From: SZUA-35 sp965530755
GTDB lineage: Bacteria > Actinomycetota > Acidimicrobiia > Acidimicrobiales > SZUA-35
Assembly (NCBI GenBank): GCA_965530755.1
Contig: CBESNA010000006.1
Location: 1-64,000, forward strand
DNA: 64,000 nucleotides
Reading direction: 5' to 3'
Shown here: piece by piece, positions 26,206 to 34,594 of the stretch
How positions within the stretch are numbered: the first letter of the stretch is position 1
Layout of the letters: the number at the start of each line of letters is the position of its first letter
Position numbers and translations under genes: made by a program
The notes under the pieces: generated by a model
Told to the model about the DNA's origin: nothing
Seen by the model: the letters and a program-made list of their open reading frames with translations, nothing else
Database searches by the model: none

Positions 26206-26901
26206 TCAGAAAAGCGCGGACTCGCCCGACGCCAGCTGCATGAGCAAATCTGGGTGCAGGATCGTGATGCGTCCACGTCCGGTTCGTACTGCCCCGCATT
26301 CGCGTAAGAATGCCAGCGAGCGGGCCGCCGCCTCTCGCGTGGATCCGACCCAAGCGGCCACTTCATCCTGCGTGATGGCGACCTGGGTGCCAGTGGCCGA
26401 GCGGTGTTCTGGATCGGCATGCCGATCGAGCTTGAGCCCCAAGTCGATCAACAACTGAGCGACGCGCTTGTTGGTCGAGTCGACCGAGCGGGCAGCCAAC
26501 CGCAGGTTGGCCGTCGCGAGATGCCGGGCCAACTCGCGCAGGATGGTGACGGCAAGCGTCGAATCGTTCTCGACGTACCGGAGAAAGTCGGCTCCGGGCA
26601 TGACGGTGACCGTCGATGGCGCCATCGCAACGGCGGTTGCAGTCCGCGGTGCGCCGGAGATGGCTGAGAGCTCCCCGAAGCCTTGGATCGGAGTCTTGGT
26701 CCCCAAGATCAGCTCCCTGCCGCTCGGGGAGGTGACGAACAGATTGATCCTTCCCTCGGTGCAGGCGAAGGCTGCCGTCGAGCGGTCTCCCTCGGTGAAG
26801 AGAGTCTCGCCAACAGCAAGCTCCCGCAAGGTGCCCTGCTCAGCGACGAAGGCGCCGAGCGCTCGTCGGTGATCCGCTCCCGGAAGGAGGACGGCGCTCA
26901 C
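26206..26901 (-). CDS. CRP/FNR-family transcriptional regulator
   Basis: A 231-residue regulator with an N-terminal cyclic-nucleotide-type beta-barrel (ELAVGETLFTEGDRSTAAF, GFGELSAISGAPRTATAVAM), a dimerisation helix and a C-terminal winged helix (ITQDEVAAWVGSTREAAARS). There is no FNR-type cysteine cluster. The start is taken as GTG at 26901, which gives normal family length; a longer frame would run into the divergent neighbour's start. The glutamine synthetase III remnant lies 16 bp downstream, so this regulator may once have been co-transcribed with nitrogen genes, which is inference only. Confidence 0.9.
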   Translation of the reverse strand: MSAVLLPGADHRRALGAFVAEQGTLRELAVGETLFTEGDRSTAAFACTEGRINLFVTSPSGRELILGTKTPIQGFGELSAISGAPRTATAVAMAPSTVTVMPGADFLRYVENDSTLAVTILRELARHLATANLRLAARSVDSTNKRVAQLLIDLGLKLDRHADPEHRSATGTQVAITQDEVAAWVGSTREAAARSLAFLRECGAVRTGRGRITILHPDLLMQLASGESALF

Positions 26902-26998
26902 GACATGTATCCAACCAGTGTGATGAGCGTCATGGACATCCCCCCAACTCGAGCCCAGAGTGACCATACATCGCTGGCAGAACGAGGGAGAAACGATC

Positions 26999-27805
26999 GT
27001 GCTGGAACTCATGGTGCAACCACTTCAGCCAGCGGAGGTTGTGACGCGAAGTGCGACCCCTACGGCCGCCGAAGTGCGGGTCCAGCTCCTCGGCGACGTT
27101 CGTTTGTTCTTCGACGGTGAGGCACCCGTGGCTCCTCCGAGTGCACCGCAGCGGCGCCTGCTCGCCGTTCTGGCACTGCTCGGCCCGTGCAGTCGAAGCC
27201 CCGGCCAGTTGGCCGATCTGATGAGTGTCTCTCCGGGCTCGGTTCGTACGTCGATGTCGAGGCTTCGACGGTCGACGGGGCATGACCCGATCGCAACCGG
27301 CCCCAGCGGTTATTGCTTCGTTGGTGCCGTCGACGTCCGCGAGTTCTCGCGATTGGCGGTGGCCCCAGCTGGCAACGACCGCCTCCGAGAAGTTGAGCTG
27401 GCGCTGTCGATGTGGCACGGCGACCCGCTCATCGAGTTCCGAGAGGAGCCATGGGCGTCACCCGAGGTGTCGAGAGTGCACGAGCTTCGGGCGAAGCTCA
27501 TCGAGGAGCGAGCCGAGCTGCTCATCTGCGCCGGACGAGGCGCTGAGGCAATCGCCCCGCTGCTGGCCCACGTCGACCGGCGCCCGCTGCGGGATCGTCC
27601 GCGAGGGCTGTTGATGCTGGCCCTTGCACGTGAGGGTCGCCAGGTGGAGGCGTTGCGGGCATATCAGCGCTACCGGTCGTTCTTGGGCGAGGAGCTCGGG
27701 GCTGCGCCATCGGCCTGGGTCAGCATGATCGAGCGTCGGGTCGCTTCATCGGATTGCGGCGATGTCGCCCTGCTCGTGGAACGAGGACGTTGCCGTCAAG
27801 TGTGA
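26999..27805 (+). CDS. BTAD-domain (AfsR/SARP-like) transcriptional regulator
   Basis: A 268-residue SARP-type regulator with an OmpR-like winged helix (residues about 24-100: QLLGDVRLFFDGE, RRLLAVLALL, SVRTSMSRLRR) and a bacterial transcriptional activator domain (about 105-250) with YQRYRSFLGEELGAAPSAWV near its end. It has no ATPase or TPR extension, so it is a short SARP. The GTG start at 26999 has AGGGAG seven bases upstream. It is divergent from the CRP-family gene across 97 bp. Its target genes are not evident. Confidence 0.88.
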   Translation: MLELMVQPLQPAEVVTRSATPTAAEVRVQLLGDVRLFFDGEAPVAPPSAPQRRLLAVLALLGPCSRSPGQLADLMSVSPGSVRTSMSRLRRSTGHDPIATGPSGYCFVGAVDVREFSRLAVAPAGNDRLREVELALSMWHGDPLIEFREEPWASPEVSRVHELRAKLIEERAELLICAGRGAEAIAPLLAHVDRRPLRDRPRGLLMLALAREGRQVEALRAYQRYRSFLGEELGAAPSAWVSMIERRVASSDCGDVALLVERGRCRQV

Positions 27806-28120
27806 ATGCGAGACCCGCCGGCACGTCGAGACGACCTGGCCGAGCCGGCGTCCTCGGTCATTGACTCTCTCCGGCCGTAGATGAATGGGCCGACGAGTGC
27901 GTCGATGAGCACGTCGATGTCGCCGCCGGCAGAGAGCTCGCCTCGATGCTGCCTCGTTCGAGGATCGCTCGCAACGGTGCCCGGCGGTTTCGGAAGTAGT
28001 CATCGAGAGGTGATCGGATCGACGGATCGTGGCAGCTCACCTCGATGATGGTGGCCTTCGAGACGAGCTCGATTGTGGCTTCCGGAATGACATGGTCGAC
28101 ATCGGCCGACCGGGGACGGC
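27796..28120 (-). pseudogene. TetR-family regulator remnant, 5'-truncated and frameshifted
   Basis: A minus-strand frame reads ATIELVSKATIIEVSCHDPS and then DYFRNRRAPLRAILERGS, typical of a TetR ligand-binding domain. A one-base shift near 27940 is needed to continue with ELSAGGDIDVLIDALVGPF, the usual C-terminal helix, ending at the stop 27796-27798 inside the 3' end of the BTAD gene. The HTH-bearing N-terminus is absent upstream of about 28120. It is a decayed gene; a sequencing error could explain the frameshift but not the missing N-terminus. Confidence 0.6.
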
Positions 28121-28165
28121 CCTGCCGTTGGGGAGACGATTCGAGTCGAAACATCGGCGAACCGA

Positions 28166-28388
28166 GAATGACGACTGGGCTGACATCGAGTCCCGGCTGC
28201 GAGCAACGCACGCCGAGCTGATGACGACGATCGACACCTACGAAGACGAGGACCTCTTCACAAAGAGGCGCTATCCGTGGACCCGGTCGACATCGATTGG
28301 TGCCTACATGGTGTCGGCCGCATCGAGCCACCACGCCTGGGCGTCGAAGCTCATCCGTTCCAGGGCCAAGACCGGGCGGGCTGCCTGA
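28166..28388 (+). pseudogene. ClbS/DfsB-family (DinB-like four-helix) protein remnant, 5'-truncated
   Basis: The plus strand reads DDWADIESRLRATHAELMTT, then DLFTKRRYPW and SIGAYMVSAASSHHAWA, ending at 28388. This matches the C-terminal half of ClbS/DfsB four-helix proteins, in which a YPWT...LGAY.VSATSSHY.WA pattern is usual. The N-terminal half is missing, and the upstream frame becomes the antisense of the TetR remnant. It is therefore a truncated gene. Confidence 0.6.
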
Positions 28389-28401
28389 GTCTGTCGCTGT
28401 C

Positions 28402-29355
28402 TCAACCGGGCTGAGGCGCTCCATGAACGGCGCGATGATCGGCGACGATCTCGTCGATCAGCTCGCCGAGTACGCGGTCGGCGTCGGCGGTGTCGACCTG
28501 GCACGTGCCGGCTGCAGCGTGACCGCCGCCTCCGTTTCGCAGCATCAGCTCGCCGACATTGGTCACGCAGCCGCGGTCGATGATCGACTTGCCGGTGGCG
28601 AACACCGTGTTCTGCTGCTGGAAGCCCCAGAGCTTGTGAATCGAGATGTTGCAGCCCGGGTACATTGCGTAGATCAGGAACCGGTTGGCGGGCCAGATCG
28701 TGTCCTCGTCAGTCAGATCGAGCACGATGAGATTGTCGTGGACGGTCGAGCAGCGTTCGATCTGCGCTTTCGCCTCGTCCTGGTGGGCGAAATAGAGGCT
28801 GGTGCGTTCGACGACGTCGGGAAGACGCAGGATTTCTTCGATCGTGTGCTCCTTGCAATACGCAATGAGATCCATCATCAGTTCGTAGTTGGAGATGCGG
28901 AAGTCCCGGAACCGGCCGAGGCCCGTCCGAGGATCCATGATGAAGTTGAGCAGCTCCCAGTTGCGAGGGTGGATGATCTCGCCCTCGGTGTACTGGGCGG
29001 AGTCGGCCTTGTCGACGGCCTCCATCATCTCGAGCCAGCGATCGGGGAACGTGCCTGCTCCGCCGTAGTGATCCCAGACCACGCGGGCGGCCGACGGTGC
29101 GTGGGGGAGGATCACGTGGTTGTCGCGAGCGTCGTTGCGGAGGGTCTCGGACTCGTGGTGGTCGAACGCGAGATGCACACCGTCCACGAACGGGAGGTTG
29201 GTGGTGATGTCGTTGTCGGTGATCTCGACCTTGCCATCCTGCATGTCCTTGGGGTGGACGAAGAGGATGTCGTCGATCATCTCCAGGTGTTCGAGAAGAA
29301 CGGCGCACACCAGGCCGTCGAAATCGCTGCGGGTGACGAGTCGATACTTGCTCAC
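28402..29355 (-). CDS. DHH-superfamily phosphoesterase
   Basis: A 317-residue DHH/DHHA1 phosphoesterase. The N-terminus has RSDFDGLVCAVLL, a metal-binding D-x-DG motif, and AFDHHESE, the DHH signature (Asp65, His66, His67). The C-terminus has LRNGGGGHAAAGTCQV, the DHHA1 motif. Relatives hydrolyse oligoribonucleotides, cyclic dinucleotide products or polyphosphate. The sequence between the two motifs is unlike RecJ or standard NrnA, so the exact substrate is open. GTG at 29355 is chosen because GGAGAAG lies six bases upstream; a TTG 15 bases earlier lacks this. Confidence 0.88.
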   Translation of the reverse strand: MSKYRLVTRSDFDGLVCAVLLEHLEMIDDILFVHPKDMQDGKVEITDNDITTNLPFVDGVHLAFDHHESETLRNDARDNHVILPHAPSAARVVWDHYGGAGTFPDRWLEMMEAVDKADSAQYTEGEIIHPRNWELLNFIMDPRTGLGRFRDFRISNYELMMDLIAYCKEHTIEEILRLPDVVERTSLYFAHQDEAKAQIERCSTVHDNLIVLDLTDEDTIWPANRFLIYAMYPGCNISIHKLWGFQQQNTVFATGKSIIDRGCVTNVGELMLRNGGGGHAAAGTCQVDTADADRVLGELIDEIVADHRAVHGAPQPG

Positions 29356-29417
29356 AGGGGTCTTCTCCAAGACGTCGGTTCTCTACAGCGTCGACCGGGA
29401 GCGGTGGGAATTGAGGA

Positions 29418-29798
29418 TCAGGGAACGTTGGCGGTGAGATCCACCGGTGTGTCCTGGCTGAATACGTTGATCCATGCGCCGTTGCGCTGGGACCAGACCG
29501 ATGACACGTACATCTCCTCCATCTGCTCTGCGCCCGGGCGGCGGTATTCGGCCCGGTAGGCGAGGAGTGCATGGTCAGCCGAGAGTTGCATCGAACGGGC
29601 GTCGAGAATGACGTAGTCGACAACAGTTGGCCCGTCGCTGAGCTGGCCGGTGTGATCGTCCCGATCAGCGAACCCCGTCGGGTAGACGCCGAGGAAGTCC
29701 TGAGCGAGGTGGTCGGCGTCGCCCGAGGCGTCACCTTGCCGCAAGGCCTCCCAGACGCTTGTCTCCAGGGCGACCAGTGCAGCGAGATCCATGAGCAT
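29418..29798 (-). CDS. SnoaL/NTF2-like (DUF4440-type) protein
   Basis: A 126-residue NTF2-fold protein. It begins with a helix (LAALVALETSVWEALRQGD), followed by HLAQDFLGVYPTGF and the closing strands AYRAEYRRPG, MYVSSVWSQRNGAWINVFSQ. This is the DUF4440/SnoaL_3 pattern found in small ligand-binding or isomerase-like proteins. No catalytic residues can be assigned. Either ATG 29798 or 29792 may be the start. Confidence 0.8.
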   Translation of the reverse strand: MLMDLAALVALETSVWEALRQGDASGDADHLAQDFLGVYPTGFADRDDHTGQLSDGPTVVDYVILDARSMQLSADHALLAYRAEYRRPGAEQMEEMYVSSVWSQRNGAWINVFSQDTPVDLTANVP

Positions 29799-29837
29799 CA
29801 GTATGGGGTCCGGTCGCTCGCCAGCGTGCGCCGCTCC

Positions 29838-29888
29838 TGTTCTGCGTTGCGTTTACCACGAGAAACGGGGCAAACGCGACGCAGAACA
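29838..29888. repeat. 17-bp inverted repeat between divergent genes
   Basis: Bases 29838-29854 and 29872-29888 are reverse complements over 17 positions with one T/G difference, around a 17-base spacer. The repeat lies between divergent genes starting at 29798 (minus) and 29922 (plus), where a terminator is unexpected. It could be an operator for a dimeric regulator, an mRNA leader hairpin, or a dispersed REP-like element. Confidence 0.6.
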
Positions 29889-29921
29889 CCCATCGCAGGG
29901 CGGCGTGGATACACAGGGCCG

Positions 29922-30239
29922 ATGAGCGACCCGTTGACCTGCCCGATCTGCACGATGCCGGACCCGCTCGAGACCAATGACGGATTCGAGTGCGCGACCT
30001 GCGGCCACGAGTGGATCGACGATGCGCTCCCGGAGGTTCGCGACGCCAACGGCAACGTTCTCGTGACCGGCGACGACGTCACCGTGATCAAGGATCTGAA
30101 GCTCGACGGCAAGACCGGTGGGGTCAAGTCGGGGACCAAGGTCAAGTCGATCCGCATCGTCGAGGGCGATCACCCCATCGATGGCAAGGTCAACGGTCGA
30201 GGAATCTTGATCAAGTCCGAATTCGTCAAGAAGGCCTGA
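29922..30239 (+). CDS. yjdM: PhnA/YjdM-family zinc-ribbon protein
   Basis: A 105-residue protein matching the PhnA/YjdM family. The N-terminal zinc ribbon has Cys7, Cys10, Cys24 and Cys27 (CPIC...CATC), followed by the C-terminal SH3-like domain with DANGNVLVTGDDVTVIKDLK and the GRGILIKSEFVKKA ending. The family was named for alkylphosphonate uptake, but that role is not supported and the function is unknown. It is isolated between divergent and convergent neighbours. Confidence 0.93.
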   Translation: MSDPLTCPICTMPDPLETNDGFECATCGHEWIDDALPEVRDANGNVLVTGDDVTVIKDLKLDGKTGGVKSGTKVKSIRIVEGDHPIDGKVNGRGILIKSEFVKKA

Positions 30240-30312
30240 CGAGCAGGCAGGCCCGAGGGCGCCGATCAGCGAACTCGCGTGACCGAATCGGTACTGCCTG
30301 CGGCGAGGTGGG

Positions 30313-31080
30313 TCAGTATCCCTCGGCGGTGATCATGGCTTGTAGGAGCTCGCCGATGCCCTCCGGCAGCAGCGTTTGCGGCGGTGTCGATTCCGCTTCT
30401 GCGAGGTCGGCCAACGCCCGCGCGACATCGAGCGGGTCGAGCTGATCGGTCAGCACGATCTGACGCACGACCTCGTTGGTCTCGTGCGCCGAGGTGTCCC
30501 CCGCGTCGATGTACTCGGTGATGCCGCCCACCATGCGGTCGTTGAAGCCGGTGTTGTACGGGCCGGGGTTGACCTTGGTGACATCGATCCCGTGCGGCTC
30601 GAGCTCGCCGCGGAGGCTCTTGGTGAAGGCCTCGACCGCGTGCTTCGTCATCGAGTACGGGGACGTGAGCGGCGAGGCGAGGATGCCGGCCACCGACGAG
30701 ACATTGATGATGCGGCCCCACCCCTTCTCCTTCATGCCGGGGATCACGGCTTGGGACATTGCGACCATGCCGAAGACGTTGACGTCGAACACTGCACGCA
30801 CACGCTCCATGGGAACGGTCGCCATGGGCCCCATCACGCCCATGCCGGCATTGTTGATGAGGACATCGACGCCGAGATCAACGGCCTGAGCGACGTCATC
30901 GTCCGAGGTGACGTCGAGTTTCATCGTCGTGAGCTCAGGATGTTCGGACTGCAAGGCATCGGCCTGCTCTTGGGTCTCGGTCGTGGCGATGACCGCGTGG
31001 CCCCGTGCCGCCAGCTCGACTGCCGCGCCCTTTCCGAAGCCGGAGCCGGCACCAGTCACCAGAATCGTTCGCTTTGTCAT
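30313..31080 (-). CDS. short-chain dehydrogenase/reductase
   Basis: A 255-residue classical SDR with VTGAGSGFGKG (residues 8-18), VLINNAGMGVMG near 74-84, catalytic Ser129, Tyr142 and Lys146 (YSMTK) and NPGPYNTGFNDRM after the active site. The DVTSDDD segment binds the adenine ring. It resembles the 11-beta-HSD/oxidoreductase-like SDRs of broad substrate range. It is divergent from the amidase gene across 137 bp. Confidence 0.92.
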   Translation of the reverse strand: MTKRTILVTGAGSGFGKGAAVELAARGHAVIATTETQEQADALQSEHPELTTMKLDVTSDDDVAQAVDLGVDVLINNAGMGVMGPMATVPMERVRAVFDVNVFGMVAMSQAVIPGMKEKGWGRIINVSSVAGILASPLTSPYSMTKHAVEAFTKSLRGELEPHGIDVTKVNPGPYNTGFNDRMVGGITEYIDAGDTSAHETNEVVRQIVLTDQLDPLDVARALADLAEAESTPPQTLLPEGIGELLQAMITAEGY

Positions 31081-31217
31081 GACTGCCTCCAGGCATCGTC
31101 GAGGGGCCGAACAGTAGAGCGATCGGGCCGAGCGTGCCCGGCGTGACTCACCGATCTAAGGTCGCAGGTTCCCGTGGTCGCGCTCAGCAATCGCGGTGTT
31201 CAGCGAAGAGGTTTGCC

Positions 31218-32633
31218 GTGAAGATCAGTGCCGCCGACGAACTCGGGCGTCTGGACGCCACCGACCTCGCTGCTCGAATTGCCGCCGGCGAGGTGAGCGC
31301 AACCGAATCGATCGAGTCGGCCATCACGCGGCTCGAGTCGGTCGAAGCGCAGTTGGGGGCCACCGTGATCGACCGGTTCACCGAGGCGCGCATCGACGCC
31401 ACAACGGCGTTGCACGGACCGTTCGCCGGCGTGCCAACCGTGATCAAGGACAACACCGACCTGGCCGGCTTCCCGACCATGCATGGCTCCCGGGCCGTGG
31501 CCCCCAATCGGGCTGCTGCCAATGCTGCGATTGTCCAGCTCCTGTTGGGCACCGGTGCCGTTCCGATCGCCAAGTCCAAGCTCCCCGAGTTCGGGCTGAC
31601 ATCGACAACTGAATCCAGCTACGGGGAGCCGGCCCGGAACCCATGGGACCCCGATGTGTCCACCGGCGGATCCTCGGGTGGTTCCGCCGCCCTGGTCGCG
31701 GCCGGCGTGGTTCCCATCGGTCACGCCAACGACGGCGGCGGCTCGATTCGGATCCCGGCGGCCTGTTGTGGACTCGTCGGCCTCAAGCCGAGTCGTGGAC
31801 GCCTGCCGTCCCTCCCGGATTCGGCATCGCTACCGATCGACCTCGCCGTGGATGGTGTACTGACCCGGAGCGTGCGGGACACCGTGGGGTTCTTCGCGTC
31901 CGCCGAGCAGAGCTACCGAAGCCCCGACCTTCCGAGAATCGGGGCGGTCGACCGCCCGGGAACAGAGCGCCTGCGGATCGCCGTGCTGACCGAACGCTAC
32001 GACGGGTCGGAAGCCCATCCGGACAACTGCGCCGCTGCGGTTGCTGCCGCGGAATCGTGCGAGGAACTCGGCCATCGGGTCGAGAAGATCGGCACCCCGG
32101 TGACCCAACAGATGGCGGAGGACTTCCTCCTTTACTGGGCGATGTTGGCAGCAGCGGTCACCCATGCGGGGCGCTGGACAGTCGGCCGTGGGTTCGATCG
32201 TCGCCAGCTCGAGCCGTTGACGCTCGGTCTGCGGACCCATGCGCTCAAGCGGGCTCACCGAATTCCGTCAGCGATCAGAAGACTTCGGGCTGTCACCGAG
32301 GTCTACGAGGAGCTCTTCGAGAGCTACGACGTGTTGCTCTCCCCGACGCTCTCCCTTCCGCCCGTCCCGCTCGGTCATCTTGCGCTCGATCTCGATTTCG
32401 AGATCGCGAGCGAGCGGCTCCTCGAGTACTGCACGTTCACGCCGATGCAGAACATCACGGGCGCCCCGGCCATCTCGCTCCCACTCGGAACATCTGGTGC
32501 CGGACTGCCGATCGGAGTTCAGTTCGCCGCAGACCTCGGCAACGAACGACGCCTCCTCGAGCTGGCTCTCGCCCTCGAGGAGGTCCGGCCGTGGCGCAAC
32601 GTCTGGACCGAAGGCGTGTCAGAAAGATTCTGA
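31218..32633 (+). CDS. amidase, amidase-signature family
   Basis: A 471-residue amidase with the Ser-cisSer-Lys triad visible: Lys77 in VPTVIKDNT, cis-Ser152 in VSTGGSSGGSAA and nucleophile Ser176 in NDGGGSIRIPA. It hydrolyses an amide bond; relatives include general amidases, aryl-acylamidases and 6-aminohexanoate-cyclic-dimer hydrolase. No GatC or GatB partner is near, so it is not the tRNA amidotransferase subunit. The GTG start at 31218 has GAAGAGG upstream. Confidence 0.93.
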   Translation: MKISAADELGRLDATDLAARIAAGEVSATESIESAITRLESVEAQLGATVIDRFTEARIDATTALHGPFAGVPTVIKDNTDLAGFPTMHGSRAVAPNRAAANAAIVQLLLGTGAVPIAKSKLPEFGLTSTTESSYGEPARNPWDPDVSTGGSSGGSAALVAAGVVPIGHANDGGGSIRIPAACCGLVGLKPSRGRLPSLPDSASLPIDLAVDGVLTRSVRDTVGFFASAEQSYRSPDLPRIGAVDRPGTERLRIAVLTERYDGSEAHPDNCAAAVAAAESCEELGHRVEKIGTPVTQQMAEDFLLYWAMLAAAVTHAGRWTVGRGFDRRQLEPLTLGLRTHALKRAHRIPSAIRRLRAVTEVYEELFESYDVLLSPTLSLPPVPLGHLALDLDFEIASERLLEYCTFTPMQNITGAPAISLPLGTSGAGLPIGVQFAADLGNERRLLELALALEEVRPWRNVWTEGVSERF

Positions 32634-32640
32634 TCGAAGT

Positions 32641-33393
32641 TCAAGTACCGCGTGCGTCAGAGCGTCGGCCGCCGCCTCGAGCCGCGTTTGTGGTCACGAT
32701 CTCGTCGAACGCTTCTTGGCTCAGGTGGTCCGGTTCGTAGCGGACGCCTCGGCGGTCGAGCTGTCGGACGAATGCTCGGAGGTGGTTGGTCGATCCGCGT
32801 TCGAGATCGGCGTACACCCCCGAGATTGCAGGGTCGTCCGTTGCCCGCTCTCTTATGTCAGCGATGTCGAGTTCCTCGATGAGTGCGCCGACAATGAGCG
32901 CATCTGTTTCGGACCTGCTGCCGATCGCGACCAGCTCGTCGTAGAGGTCTTGGAGCTGAGGGTCGCTGAACACGCCGGGGGCGCGGCCCTCGGCCGGGTC
33001 AGCGAGGCCGAACTGGTCGAGCAGCCGCGCCACTGCTGCGGTGTGGGTGTCTTCGGCCGACGCGATGTTGTCGAAGATGGTGAGTCCCCAGAGCTCGAAC
33101 ATCGCCCGGTAGACGTCACCAGCCAGCTTTTCTTCCTCGCGCATGTAGGCGAGGCCGGCCTGCTCTTCCGGGGTCGGAAGGGCATCGAACGCACTGCCCT
33201 CGTAGGCACTGCCCTCGTATGCAAGGCCAAGTGAGATTCCCTCGATAGCGGCGTCCTCTCCGGCTGTCGAGGTCGTTGTGTCCTCAGCGCACGCCCCGGC
33301 GAGCAGACTGAATGCAAGCATGGCGACGGGCAACGCCTTGGCCACGTGTGGTGCGTTCCCTGCCCTTGTGGTTGGTACTCGTGTGGTTGACAT
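32641..33393 (-). CDS. DUF2202 ferritin-like lipoprotein
   Basis: A 250-residue exported lipoprotein; the lipobox is LAGAC with Cys35. The mature domain has LAYMREEEKLAGDVY, LWGLTIFDNIASAEDTHT and ERGSTNHLRAFVRQL, the three marks of DUF2202, a ferritin-like four-helix fold whose Glu and His residues may bind metal. The function is unknown. The linker carries a duplicated pentapeptide (AYEGS twice). It converges on the amidase gene with seven bases between them. Confidence 0.9.
   Translation of the reverse strand: MSTTRVPTTRAGNAPHVAKALPVAMLAFSLLAGACAEDTTTSTAGEDAAIEGISLGLAYEGSAYEGSAFDALPTPEEQAGLAYMREEEKLAGDVYRAMFELWGLTIFDNIASAEDTHTAAVARLLDQFGLADPAEGRAPGVFSDPQLQDLYDELVAIGSRSETDALIVGALIEELDIADIRERATDDPAISGVYADLERGSTNHLRAFVRQLDRRGVRYEPDHLSQEAFDEIVTTNAARGGGRRSDARGT
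33191..33220 (-). repeat. 15-bp tandem duplication in lipoprotein linker
   Basis: Two adjacent 15-base units (33191-33205 and 33206-33220) differ only in the last base and encode AYEGS twice in the linker after the lipobox of the DUF2202 protein. It is in frame and looks like a recent slippage event. Confidence 0.75.
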
Positions 33394-33447
33394 GCCGCCA
33401 TTTCGACACGAGCTGGTGAAGTGGTGCGGATCTCAACGGTGAAGCAA

Positions 33448-34581
33448 TCATGAAGTCCGGCACGGCAGTACGAGCATGAACGTGGTGCCGTGCCCCACAC
33501 CGGCGCTGGCAGCACTCAACTCCCCGCCGTGGCCCTCCGCGATCGACCTTGCGATGTTCAGGCCGAGCCCGATTCCAGGCCCGTCGCGGTAGCGAGTGAA
33601 CCGCTCGAAGATGATCTCGAGCCGCTCGGCGGGGATGCCGTCGCCGGTGTCGGCGACGGTGATTTCGCAGTCACTTCCCGTCCCTCCGCCTCTGGTCCGG
33701 CGACCGGCGACCGTCACCGTGCCCCCTGGGGGCGTATGCAGGAACGCGTTCTTGATGAGGTTGGTGAGCGCTTGGTTCAGTCGGCCTCGATCGGCCAGTA
33801 CGGGGAGTTCGGCCTCGAGAGATGAGACCAGCCCGATTTCAGCGTCGCCGGCCAGCGGCCGCAACCGTTCCACGGTCTGCCGGCAGAGCTCGGCCAGATC
33901 CATTGCTTCGAACTCGTAGGAGACCACACCTTCTTGGGCCCGAGACATGAACGAGAGGTCTTCGACGATTCGTTTGATGCGTCGCGCTTCGTCCCCGACC
34001 TCGTTGAACGTTTCTGGGTTCGCCGGGAGGACGCCGTCGACCAGCCCGTCCATGTAGCCCTCGATGGTGGTCAGTGGATTCCTGATCTCGTGGGCGACGT
34101 CAGACATGAGTCGGGCGCGCGCTGCCTCGCTCTCGTCGAGTGTCGAGCCCAGTGTGTTGACCGAGATGGCCAAATCGGCGAGCTCGGTTTCCGGTGGCAA
34201 CTCGATCCGGTGTCGATACTCACCTGCTGCCAGACGTTGTGCGGCGTAGCGAATGGTTTCCAGCCGACGCAGTAGCACGTGGCTGATGATTGCTGCCAGG
34301 ACCACTGCGGCGGCGAGCCCGGCCAGCGATGCGATGACGACGGCGTTGGTCAGAGCGTTGTCATACACGTCCTGGATCTCGGTGGAGAGGCTCTCGCTCG
34401 TCGTCACCGACCCTCGCCCGCCGCCTGCCCCTTCCGGGGCGCCACGCTGACTGCGGATGCCGTGTTCGAAGAGGGCGGGTGTGAGTAGGCGAACGGTGAA
34501 CATCCCGGCCCCGACCACGACCGTCACGACGATGACCTGGGACGCAAGGAGGCGGCCCCGCAGGGTTCTCGGACCGATCAT
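33448..34581 (-). CDS. HAMP-domain sensor histidine kinase
   Basis: A 377-residue membrane kinase with two transmembrane helices (about 14-35 and 79-104) around an extracytoplasmic sensor of roughly 45 residues rich in Gly and Ser. A HAMP domain, the phospho-acceptor box MSDVAHEIRNPLTT (His164), and an ATPase domain (NQALTNLIKNAFLHTP, VADTGDGIP, GPGIGLGLNIARSI) follow. It lies 13 bp after the response-regulator gene on the same strand, so the two are cognate. The small sensor suggests detection of ions, envelope state or a partner protein. Confidence 0.93.
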   Translation of the reverse strand: MIGPRTLRGRLLASQVIVVTVVVGAGMFTVRLLTPALFEHGIRSQRGAPEGAGGGRGSVTTSESLSTEIQDVYDNALTNAVVIASLAGLAAAVVLAAIISHVLLRRLETIRYAAQRLAAGEYRHRIELPPETELADLAISVNTLGSTLDESEAARARLMSDVAHEIRNPLTTIEGYMDGLVDGVLPANPETFNEVGDEARRIKRIVEDLSFMSRAQEGVVSYEFEAMDLAELCRQTVERLRPLAGDAEIGLVSSLEAELPVLADRGRLNQALTNLIKNAFLHTPPGGTVTVAGRRTRGGGTGSDCEITVADTGDGIPAERLEIIFERFTRYRDGPGIGLGLNIARSIAEGHGGELSAASAGVGHGTTFMLVLPCRTS

Positions 34582-34594
34582 GACGACAGTCCGC

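Noticed and set aside
27858..28424. A 188-codon minus-strand open frame taken as an intact gene
   Set aside because: Only the middle part looks like a TetR domain; its start region is antisense to the ClbS/DfsB relic and its end needs a frameshift to match the family.
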